From assembly GCA_038818725.1 (NCBI GenBank), contig JAWAYL010000017.1, forward strand, positions 1 through 21,664: 21,664 bases of DNA. Reading direction: 5' to 3'. Positions 8,318 through 14,390 of this stretch are shown here, one piece after another. The translations under genes and the position numbers were made by a program. Origin of the DNA: JACIWB01 sp038818725. Its GTDB lineage: Archaea; Thermoplasmatota; E2; UBA202; JdFR-43. Every line of letters begins with the position of its first letter. Within the stretch, counting starts at the first letter, position 1. A model generated the notes under the pieces. That model did not search any database, was not told the origin of the DNA, and saw only the letters and a list, made by a program, of their open reading frames with translations.

Positions 8318-8550
8318 TCAGCATATTAATTCAGCATTTTGGAATACATTCCAATTTTTCCATCTCCAACATACATAGAACTTTACAAGCATTAAAGCAC
8401 ATATCATTTCCTTGAGTATCTCCCATCCCCAGATATTTTTAATTTCAGAAACACAATCTTTTGATTGATATATTTAGGGAATAAATAAATTCCAAATTCT
8501 ATTAAAGGTGCATTTCTCCTAGGGATTTTAATATCAAAAGAAAAATTTTC
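8318..8550 (-). pseudogene. Probable degenerate transposase C-terminal fragment (in the 8198-8630 gene-poor stretch)
   Basis: The 430 bases between the Orc1/Cdc6-family start and the HD gene contain no intact gene. On the minus strand, one frame reads ENFSFDIKIPRRNAPLIEF and another, after a frame change, reads SEIKNIWGWEILKEMICAL followed by MLVKFYVCW and then a stop. IPxRNA followed by a Ser-x-x-Lys-x-x-x-Gly segment is the order seen near the C-terminus of many IS5-type DDE transposases, so this looks like a frameshifted remnant. The family cannot be fixed and no ends are visible. The stretch also holds two perfect palindromes at 8284-8298 and 8339-8354. Confidence 0.3.
8339..8354. repeat. 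16-base palindrome TTGGAAT-AC-ATTCCAA
   Basis: Perfect 7-base arms around a 2-base centre. The element includes G/C pairs, so it is less likely to be a composition artefact than the A/T palindrome 40 bases away. It lies inside the probable transposase remnant, so it may be incidental; an operator or origin-associated site is also possible. Confidence 0.4.
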
Positions 8551-8599
8551 CTAAAATTTTTTATCTCTCGTTAATTACCTAAGAGCCCTTTGGTAGAAA

Positions 8600-8618
8600 A
8601 ATTAAAATAAAAATATAA
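8600..8618 (+). promoter_or_regulatory. Probable promoter (TATA region) of the HD / CitD-CitE operon
   Basis: An A/T run with TTAAAATA and AAAATATAA lies 13-31 bases before the ATG at 8631, and no ribosome binding site lies between. This fits leaderless archaeal transcription. The exact TATA box within the run is not resolved. Confidence 0.4.
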
Positions 8619-8630
8619 GCATTTCATTCT

Positions 8631-9131
8631 ATGGAGCTAGAAGAGAAATTTCCTCTATTAAAGGAAATAAAGAGCAAGGAAATAAGAGAAAAGGTTAAGA
8701 AATGCTATGAAATTGCTATGGAAAAAGGGAAATGGAATAGCTTAGAAGAAATACCATTTACATTGCTTCTTGAAAAGCCATACTCCTATGTTGAACATGT
8801 AAATAATGTCGCAAGTATGGCATATGAAATAGGAAAAATAAAGAAATTGAATATGGATAATTTAATTGCAGGCGCCCTTTTGCATGATATAGGAAAGTTG
8901 CTTGAATATGAAAAGAAAGAGGGAAAAGTTATCAAATCAAAATTTGGAAAATATGTTCGTCATCCTGTAACTGGAGCTGCTCTTGCAATGGAAGCTGGGC
9001 TTAATGACGAAATAATAAATATAATAGCTTCTCATTCTAAAGAGGGGGAATTTGTTGAAAGATGCAAGGAAGCAATCGTTGTGCATCATTGCGATTTCAT
9101 AGATTTTGAAATTTCAGGTGGTAAGCCATGA
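8631..9131 (+). CDS. HD-domain metal-dependent phosphohydrolase
   Basis: Predicted cytosolic protein of 166 residues. The HD-superfamily metal ligands are in order: H56 (YVEHVNNV), H85-D86 (LLHDIGKL), H111 in VRHPVTGA, H135 in ASHS, and HHCD at 152-155. This fuller set of histidines resembles the HD/HDIG phosphohydrolases that act on nucleotides or nucleotide second messengers. The substrate is not identifiable. Its last four bases overlap the ATG of the CitD-CitE fusion gene, whose Shine-Dalgarno lies inside this coding region, so the two proteins are translationally coupled and probably act in one process. That link is inference from gene order; I know of no established pairing. Confidence 0.85.
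   Translation: MELEEKFPLLKEIKSKEIREKVKKCYEIAMEKGKWNSLEEIPFTLLLEKPYSYVEHVNNVASMAYEIGKIKKLNMDNLIAGALLHDIGKLLEYEKKEGKVIKSKFGKYVRHPVTGAALAMEAGLNDEIINIIASHSKEGEFVERCKEAIVVHHCDFIDFEISGGKP
9116..9122 (+). promoter_or_regulatory. Shine-Dalgarno AGGTGGT for the CitD-CitE gene
   Basis: The sequence lies five bases before the ATG at 9128, inside the last codons of the HD gene. It matches the archaeal anti-SD core (GGTG) and supports ATG 9128 as the true start, which matters because the N-terminal carrier-like domain begins at once. Confidence 0.6.
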
Positions 9132-10246
9132 AAATAAATGAAGAAACTTTTTCTGGAACTGAAAATGAGAGAGATTGCATAGTTAAAGTTTTTCCTGGAG
9201 ATGAAATTCATTTAAAAACAAAGACATCTCTCTATAAAGAGCATATAGAAGAAATAGTAAGGAAAAGGCTTGAGGAAATTGATGTAAAAGCAGGCGTTGA
9301 AATAATTGAAAATGGAGCAATAGATTATGTTATAATATCCCGCTTGGAGGCGGCGCTGGCCAAAGCAAGCGGAGAAGATGTAAAGGATAGAAAAGTTAAG
9401 AGAGGAAAAACATCAAAAGACAGGCTCAGGAGAAGTAGGCTTTATATCCCTGGAAACAATCCTCGCCTTATAAATAGCGTTGGAGTATATGAATGCGATT
9501 GCATAATTCTTGATTTAGAAGATTCTGTAATTTTTGATCACAAAATAGATGCTCGATATCTTGTAAAAAATGCTTTAAAGACGCTTGATTTTGGAAAATC
9601 TGAGATATGGGTGAGAATAAATAAAGAAATGGCAAGAGATGATATATTGCAAATAGCATATGGTCATCCTCATGGAATATGCATTCCAAAAGTAGAAAGC
9701 AAGGAAGATATAGAAGTAATTGAAAAAATAATCGATGAGGCAAACCTTGATTGCCATTTAATGCCAATAATAGAAACAGCTAAAGGAATTGCAAACGCAA
9801 ATGAAATTGCAAAAGCAAGTGAAAGAATAGTTGCAATTGCTTTTGGAGCGGAAGACTATTGCCGCGATGTAGGATGCAGGCGAAATTGGGAAGCATTATT
9901 TTATCCTCGATGCCAAGTTTTAGTTGCCTCAAAGTCAGCTGGACTGCAAGCCTTAGATACAGTTTATCCAAATGCTGAAGATGAAAAAGGCTTAACTGAA
10001 GAAGCAAGAAAAGCTTTTGAAATGGGATTTGATGGGAAAGGAGCAATTCATCCTTCACAAATTGAAATAATTCATAAATGCTTCACTCCGAGCAATGAAG
10101 AAATAGATGAAGCAAAGAGAATAATAGAAGCAATAGAAGAAGCGAAGAAAAAAGGACTTGGCGTAGCTACACTTGATGGAAGAATGATTGATTTACCAGT
10201 TGAAAGAAAAGCAAGAAGAATACTTAAGCTTGCAGAGATAAAATAA
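9128..10246 (+). CDS. CitD-CitE fusion: citrate lyase carrier-like domain fused to CitE-type (HpcH/HpaI) C-C lyase
   Basis: 372 residues. Residues 1-85 align without gaps to citrate lyase gamma chain CitD: G10-T11 at the start of the attachment loop, ENGAIDYVIISRLEAAL at 61-77 for the CitD DKGALDCxxxAR block, and a terminal AxASGE. The loop reads GTENERDC where CitD has GTLESxDV, so the serine that carries the CoA-like prosthetic group is Glu14. Residues 100-372 form a CitE/malyl-CoA-type lyase: RRSRLYIPGN, IILDLEDSV (127-134), Mg ligands E216 (IIETAKG) and D243 (FGAEDY), and GKGAIHPSQ. The catalytic domain looks intact and would cleave or form a (3S)-citryl-, malyl- or citramalyl-CoA-type thioester; no CitF partner is visible. 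It is coupled to the HD gene by an ATGA overlap. Confidence 0.88.
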   Translation: MKINEETFSGTENERDCIVKVFPGDEIHLKTKTSLYKEHIEEIVRKRLEEIDVKAGVEIIENGAIDYVIISRLEAALAKASGEDVKDRKVKRGKTSKDRLRRSRLYIPGNNPRLINSVGVYECDCIILDLEDSVIFDHKIDARYLVKNALKTLDFGKSEIWVRINKEMARDDILQIAYGHPHGICIPKVESKEDIEVIEKIIDEANLDCHLMPIIETAKGIANANEIAKASERIVAIAFGAEDYCRDVGCRRNWEALFYPRCQVLVASKSAGLQALDTVYPNAEDEKGLTEEARKAFEMGFDGKGAIHPSQIEIIHKCFTPSNEEIDEAKRIIEAIEEAKKKGLGVATLDGRMIDLPVERKARRILKLAEIK

Positions 10247-10270
10247 AATATGTTCATGTATTTTATTTCA

Positions 10271-10366
10271 GCAGGGGTAGCCAAGCGGATAAAGGCGCAA
10301 GGTTCAGGGCCTTGTGGCGAAGGCCTTCGTGGGTTCGAAATGCAAACGAAAATCCCACCCCCTGCA
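10271..10366 (+). tRNA. tRNA-Leu (anticodon CAG) with a T-loop intron
   Basis: Acceptor stem GCAGGGG (10271-10277) pairs with CCCCTGC (10359-10365), and the discriminator is A10366. CCA is not encoded. D-stem GCC/GGC is at 10280-10282 and 10294-10296. The anticodon stem CAAGG/CCTTG encloses TTCAGGG, with CAG at 10305-10307. The variable arm is long (10315-10328), as in class II tRNA-Leu. T-stem GTGGG (10329-10333) pairs with CCCAC (10354-10358), but the loop is 20 bases instead of 7. Removing 13 bases restores TTCGAAT, the perfect T-loop. The mature molecule would be 83 nucleotides before CCA addition. A run of TTTT follows immediately and may terminate transcription. Confidence 0.93.
10340..10352 (+). 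other. Non-canonical tRNA intron (13 bases, T-loop position 59/60) in a bulge-helix-bulge
   Basis: Around the extra bases the RNA can fold as outer helix GUGGG/CCCAC, central 4-bp helix UUCG (10334-10337)/CGAA (10347-10350), a 3-base bulge AAA (10338-10340) on the 5' side and a 3-base bulge AAU (10351-10353) on the 3' side, with a 6-base terminal loop. This is the splicing-endonuclease motif, lacking the inner helix. Cutting after the second base of each bulge excises exactly 13 bases and leaves UUCGAAU. The A-rich junction permits a register shift of a base or two. Confidence 0.8.
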
Positions 10367-10376
10367 TTTTATCAAT

Positions 10377-10823
10377 ATGAAACTGCTTTATTCTAAAAAT
10401 ATAGATTTGCAAAAGATAGCAAATGCACTTAAAGAAAATTTTGGTATAGAAATAGAGGATGCGGGATTTCTTAAGCCAGATGAAAGAGCTTATAATAAAA
10501 GAAGAAAACAATACAATGCAAATCTTATTGCTCAATTTATTCCTGATTTTTCAATCTGGATTGTTGATATAGATATTTATGTTGAAGGAATGAATTTTAT
10601 TTTTGGATTAGCAAAAGGAAATAAAGCAATTGTTTCATGCTATAGAATTCCTGAAGAAATAATTGCAAAAGAAGTTGTTCATGAAGTAGGTCATTTAATT
10701 GGCTTGAAGCATTGTAAAAATGATTGCGTTATGGAATTTTCAAATAGTGTAATTGAAGCAATTTCGAAGCCATCTTTGCTATGCAATGAATGCAGAAAAA
10801 AATTTCTTAGTAAATTCATGTAA
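10377..10823 (+). CDS. amzA: Archaemetzincin metalloprotease
   Basis: Zinc metalloprotease of 148 residues. The active site is HEVGHLIGLKH (102-112), with ligands H102, H106 and H112 and catalytic E103. C113, C117 and M119 (CKNDCVM) and the later CNEC (136-139) form the second, structural zinc site. The family signature usually has four residues between the first two cysteines; here there are three. The physiological substrate of archaemetzincins is unknown. The ATG lies 11 bases after the tRNA gene, and a longer open frame beginning inside the tRNA is rejected because the conserved protein begins at MKLLYSKN. It may be transcribed through the tRNA or from a promoter overlapping it. Confidence 0.9.
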   Translation: MKLLYSKNIDLQKIANALKENFGIEIEDAGFLKPDERAYNKRRKQYNANLIAQFIPDFSIWIVDIDIYVEGMNFIFGLAKGNKAIVSCYRIPEEIIAKEVVHEVGHLIGLKHCKNDCVMEFSNSVIEAISKPSLLCNECRKKFLSKFM

Positions 10824-10955
10824 AGTGCGCAACATTCATTTGATCCTTTAGTAAATACTGCAAACGGTGCTGTTAACTTAGCGAATTTTTCAAACATGTC
10901 ACCCATATGCACTGCAATAGGCGTAGATACATGAGAGGAAATTTGTGAGGAAAAT
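10824..10955 (-). pseudogene. Possible truncated coding fragment, unrecognised
   Basis: On the minus strand, one frame reads SSHVSTPIAVHMGDMFEK, then FAKLTAPFAVFTKGSNECC, with a more varied amino-acid mix and slightly richer G+C than the neighbours, before running into the antisense of amzA. It has no start, and no proper end of its own. It looks like the leftover of a gene cut by rearrangement next to amzA, but I do not recognise the family and it may be chance. Together with the next two items it fills the 350 bases between amzA and the insertion sequence. Confidence 0.2.
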
Positions 10956-11025
10956 TCTCATATATTGTGAAAATAAACCATTGATCAAAATTTTCTTGCA
11001 TAATCCCTTTCAGGGAAGGGATAAA

Positions 11026-11079
11026 ATGCAAGAAAGAAATTGGACGGAATATAATGAACATTTGGTAAGAAGAGGAAAC
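11026..11079 (+). pseudogene. N-terminal remnant of an IS5-like DDE transposase
   Basis: The reading frame MQERNWTEYNEHLVRRGN begins at ATG 11026. The pattern xxWxEYNExLVRRGxx is the characteristic N-terminus of archaeal and bacterial IS5-type transposases. Conservation stops right after it and the frame ends within 70 bases without the catalytic domain. A small hairpin (ATCCCTT/AAGGGAT at 11003-11022) sits directly before it. This is a dead fragment, not a gene. Confidence 0.5.
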
Positions 11080-11202
11080 CATGCCTGCCCTTCTGCAAGG
11101 ACATTCTTATCAGGAGTTCTTCTTTTCCCACGAACCTTTCACTAATTGTTCAACAAAGCATCCCAGGCCAGATTCTCCTCAAAATGAATGATATCTCTTT
11201 TA

Positions 11203-12049
11203 TCAAAATTTTATTAGAGTATATAACCTATTTTGGCCAAGCTCTAGAGATATATCTGCTTTCATAGCTCTAGTTTCTTCTCCTCTTACAAAATTATAGA
11301 CTATTCTCCTTAGGCTAAGAAAGGCATTGGCTGAGTCAAAAGATTTGAAAGAACGCATTGTTTTATATCTTTGTTTCACATCTTCATTATATCTTTCAAC
11401 AGGGTTATTGTTATACTTCAAACCATATTTCTTACATGCTATTGGGACACCATGCAATTCTATAATGCTCTCTTCCATCACTTACAAAAATTATTCTTTT
11501 ATCTTTTTCTTTCTTCTTTGTTTTCTTATACTCATTATATCTTTCTATGCATTGATCATAAATTCTATCTCTCAAATCGCAGAAAAAAGATTTAAAGGCT
11601 AACAATGAAATTTCATCAGTTAGTAAATGCCCCAAATTATATCCAGTTTTTCCATCAACAGCATTTATATCATAAATGTTTTTATTCTTCTCTTTTAAAA
11701 TAACTTCATCCATATGTATTTTACCCTTTATACTTGGCTTCAACTTTTTCTCAAATTTTTCTAATAGATAAGCATATTTTCTTACCCAATACAAAATCAC
11801 ACTGTCATAGAGATAATATCCTTCATGTTGCCAGATATAGTCTCTTATTTTTGAGAGAGATAATCCTTCAGCATATAAGTGGAGAACTTTCAAAATTATT
11901 TCCTTTGGATACATCATTTTTTCAAATCCATCTCTTTCAATAAATCTTCTTTTGCAACCATTGCATTTATAAATCTGCTTTACAACATGCTTATTGTATC
12001 TTTTACCTGCCTTTACAATATCCTCACATCCACAATATGGGCATTTCAT
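11203..12049 (-). pseudogene. Transposase, zinc-ribbon plus DDE, broken by frameshift/deletion
   Basis: The intact frame begins at ATG 12049 (MKCPYCGCEDIVKAGKR), after an SD-like GAGGGG, and runs to a stop at 11432. A second frame, open from 11481 to 11203, carries the rest (NNNPVERYNEDVKQRYK, then TMRSFKSF). The N-terminal zinc ribbon is CPYC...CNGC, followed by a helix-turn-helix-like region. The catalytic residues would be D in HMDEV, D in VSDGREHY (codon 11477-11479) and E in NNPVER (codon 11395-11397). The D-to-E distance is 82 bases, about 27 codons and not a multiple of three, whereas IS6-type enzymes usually have 34 residues between them, so a loss of about 20-23 bases near 11430-11475 explains both the frameshift and the short spacing. 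An intact copy elsewhere could mobilise this element in trans. Confidence 0.82.
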
Positions 12050-12111
12050 TTTCCATCCCCTCAAATAGAAAATGAAAACATGTTTATAAATATCACGAAA
12101 TGTGTGGAGAA
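12003..12111 (-). repeat. Left end of the insertion sequence, identical to 21556-21664
   Basis: Reading inward on the minus strand, all 109 bases match the other copy: terminal repeat, TATA-like TTTATAAACATG, SD-like GAGGGG and the first 15 transposase codons. Identity this complete implies recent transposition or gene conversion. The two copies are in opposite orientation, so they form a 9.5-kb inverted pair. Confidence 0.93.
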
Positions 12112-12128
12112 CCATGGCTTACTAAGGT

Positions 12129-12166
12129 ATAAATAAACAAAAAACCCTTAAATATTGTTTATTTAT
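12129..12166. promoter_or_regulatory. 12-bp inverted repeat enclosing the probable core promoter of the DUF3068 gene
   Basis: ATAAATAAACAA at 12129-12140 and TTGTTTATTTAT at 12155-12166 are perfect inverted copies separated by 14 bases. The spacer holds AACCC followed by TTAAATA, which sits 21-27 bases before the ATG at 12175 and fits a BRE/TATA for a leaderless transcript. The symmetric arms on either side of the TATA could be an operator, or two further TATA-like sites. Confidence 0.45.
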
Positions 12167-12174
12167 TATCTTAC

Positions 12175-14388
12175 ATGAAGGGAAGGCATTTAATATTTGC
12201 ATTAGCAATATTATTTTTTATAATTTCTCCTACTCTTTCATTTTATTTTGTTCCTTCATTGAAAAAAATACCTTCCAACCTTAATGAAACTATATTTTAT
12301 GAAGGAGAGCTTAGAATTTTAAATCCAAAAACAGCAACTCTTGATTATAAAAAAGTAGATATTGTAAGGAAGATTAGAAGTATGGGTTACGAAGAAAATG
12401 TTCTTTTAATAAGAGAAGATATAGAAGTATTTGATAAATTGAGAAATGAAAGGATAGATGAATTATGCATGGTAAAAATATATGGTATAGATCCTTACAC
12501 TGCTAAAAATATAGAAGGCTTTGGGGATATAGATAGAGCTGGACAATGGATATTTCCAGTAGGCGTAGAAAAGAAGAATTATCTTGTATGGAATAGCGAT
12601 TTAGATGACGCATTTAAAAAAGGCTACATCACAAAGGAGGAGGCGCAGGCCTGGGGTCGATATATAGGAGAGGAAAAAAGGGGCGGGGTTAAAACATATA
12701 AATTTTCAGGAGGGCAAGAAAATGTGTTTTTTGGTTATCTTTCACAATTGCCTGAAGTAAAAATTTTTTATAGTGGCGACTTAACTGCTTGGGTTGAGCC
12801 AAATACTGGCACAATAGTTGATTTGCAGAAACATATATGGCAGTATGCTCAATTTCCTAACTTAAGAAAACTTCCTTCGAATCTTAATATAAGCGTTTTT
12901 CTTGATGGTAAAATTGTGATTCTTAATACATCAAATGCTCTTTATGAAGAAAAAAATATAACTGTTTGCAATCACATTGAAAATTTGAAGAATTTTGAAA
13001 ATTATTATATAATAAAGAACGAAGTAGTTGTAACAGATGAAAAAGGAAAAAAGCTGGATGAGCTATGCTCTTATTCTGAAGATGCAGTAAATCCATATAC
13101 AATGGAATTAATTGAATTTTTATGTGGGAAAAAAGGGTTGCTTACATTTCCAATAGGTGTTGAAAAAAAAGATTACAAAATATGGGATTCAGATATAGAT
13201 GATGTATCAACTGTAAAGTTTATAGAAGAGGAAAAAATTAGTGAGCTAAAAGTTTATAGATATGAAAACAATGTAGAAAATTATTTCATAGGAAATAAAA
13301 GCATAGAAGGACTGAGTGACAGATATATAAAACTTTACTATAATGGAAAAACAACTTATTTTGTTGAACCATCTACTGGTTTTATAGTTTATCTAGAAAA
13401 AAACGGGCGAATAGATGCAAGTTTCCCTAACTTACATACTATACCTGAAAATTTTGAAGCAAGTATAAAGATGGAAGGTAAGCTTTCTATTTTATCTGTT
13501 GCAAAAGAAATAGAAATGACAAGAAGTTTGAAAGCAAAAAATGTTTATTTGGAAGATGATAAAAAAGTTATTGTTATAGAAGACATAACTGAAACAAAAG
13601 ATAAAAAGAGCGGTGAAAAAATTGATATGGCTTGCAAGAAAGAATATCATGGGGTGTATGCAGATAGTTTTGAAGAAGCAAAAAATTATGGAGACATAGA
13701 AAGAGAAGGATTATTTACATTTCCGCCTGGTGTTGAAAAAAGAGATTATTTAATGTGGAATACTGAAATAAATATGCCATCCATTGTTTCATTTATAAGA
13801 GAGGAAGATCACGAAGGAATCCATACTTATCTTTTTAAAACACAAGAAGATAGGTTTTTACATGATTCAACAATTGGTATGGACGTAAGATATATTACAG
13901 AAACAGATTACTGGGTTGAGCCAAAAACCGGGCTTATTATTGATATGAAAAAAAATTCAGTTAAAAAGATAAATCCTCTTGAAATAATAACAGGAATAAA
14001 AGGATTTTTCTGGATCGACATATACAAGCTTAATTTATCATTTAAAAAAGAGACAATTGAGGAAATAAAGGAAAAGTCAGTTACGATGGCTCGCTTGCTG
14101 AATTTTTCAAATTCAAATGGTAGCGTTCTTGTAATAAATCTTAAAACAAAAGATATTTTTGAAAATATGGAAAAAGCAAAAGAACAAAAAAATCAGATAG
14201 AAAAATTATCTGAAAATAAAGTAAAAGTTCTCGATTTTAGATACTGGATGAAGGAAAAATCAGTTAATGAGATGGCGGAGAAGGCAAAAAAAGCTTCTTT
14301 TTTAATTGTTTTCTTGCAAATAGTTATTCCTTCCTTGCTTGTTTTGTTTGGAATTGCCTTAATGATTTGCTGGATAAGAAAGAAATAG
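12175..14388 (+). CDS. Membrane-anchored protein with three tandem DUF3068/PorA-like modules
   Basis: 737 residues. There is an N-terminal signal or anchor helix (5-24), a large extracytoplasmic part, and a C-terminal helix (about 706-732) followed by the basic tail WIRKK. The middle is three homologous modules, about 25-224, 226-415 and 416-600. Each begins with a (V/N)-PxLxxIPxNx-type block, has a (F)P(V/I/P)GVEK(K/R)xY box (128, 326, 517) followed by (V/I/M)W(N/D), and ends with a (W/F)VEPxTGxI box (206, 396, 580). These boxes are the signature of DUF3068, which includes corynebacterial/mycobacterial PorA-like proteins and normally occurs once. A non-repeated, Lys/Glu-rich, partly coiled region (600-705) joins the last module to the membrane. 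The function is unknown; a surface or envelope role is inferred. The stop is two bases from the convergent thrS stop. Confidence 0.82.
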   Translation: MKGRHLIFALAILFFIISPTLSFYFVPSLKKIPSNLNETIFYEGELRILNPKTATLDYKKVDIVRKIRSMGYEENVLLIREDIEVFDKLRNERIDELCMVKIYGIDPYTAKNIEGFGDIDRAGQWIFPVGVEKKNYLVWNSDLDDAFKKGYITKEEAQAWGRYIGEEKRGGVKTYKFSGGQENVFFGYLSQLPEVKIFYSGDLTAWVEPNTGTIVDLQKHIWQYAQFPNLRKLPSNLNISVFLDGKIVILNTSNALYEEKNITVCNHIENLKNFENYYIIKNEVVVTDEKGKKLDELCSYSEDAVNPYTMELIEFLCGKKGLLTFPIGVEKKDYKIWDSDIDDVSTVKFIEEEKISELKVYRYENNVENYFIGNKSIEGLSDRYIKLYYNGKTTYFVEPSTGFIVYLEKNGRIDASFPNLHTIPENFEASIKMEGKLSILSVAKEIEMTRSLKAKNVYLEDDKKVIVIEDITETKDKKSGEKIDMACKKEYHGVYADSFEEAKNYGDIEREGLFTFPPGVEKRDYLMWNTEINMPSIVSFIREEDHEGIHTYLFKTQEDRFLHDSTIGMDVRYITETDYWVEPKTGLIIDMKKNSVKKINPLEIITGIKGFFWIDIYKLNLSFKKETIEEIKEKSVTMARLLNFSNSNGSVLVINLKTKDIFENMEKAKEQKNQIEKLSENKVKVLDFRYWMKEKSVNEMAEKAKKASFLIVFLQIVIPSLLVLFGIALMICWIRKK

Positions 14389-14390
14389 AT

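Larger units (their letters stand above)
11173..12111 (-). mobile_element. Insertion sequence (about 939 bp, IS6/IS240-like DDE type), full length but inactivated
   Basis: The left end begins at 12111 and the right end at 11173; both start TTCTCC on their inward-reading strand, and the first 22 positions of the two ends match at 16 sites, forming imperfect terminal inverted repeats. The single transposase frame inside is broken. The first 109 bases of the left end are identical to the element at the right edge of the window (21556-21664), so this is a multi-copy family. No matching 4-8 base target duplication is seen (AGGCCAGA on one side, CCATGGCT on the other). Family assignment rests on the zinc-ribbon N-terminus plus DDE layout and is approximate. 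Confidence 0.8.

Noticed and set aside
10271..10366. tRNA-Leu as a pseudogene because of its oversized T-loop
   Set aside because: All stems pair perfectly, and the surplus folds as a splicing motif that restores a perfect loop when 13 bases are removed.
10314..10376. Upstream start for archaemetzincin
   Set aside because: It lies inside the tRNA-Leu gene, and the conserved protein begins at MKLLYSKN.
11150..12135. Target-site duplication around the insertion sequence
   Set aside because: Flanks were compared for 4 to 10 bases with boundaries shifted by up to three bases; no direct repeat was found.
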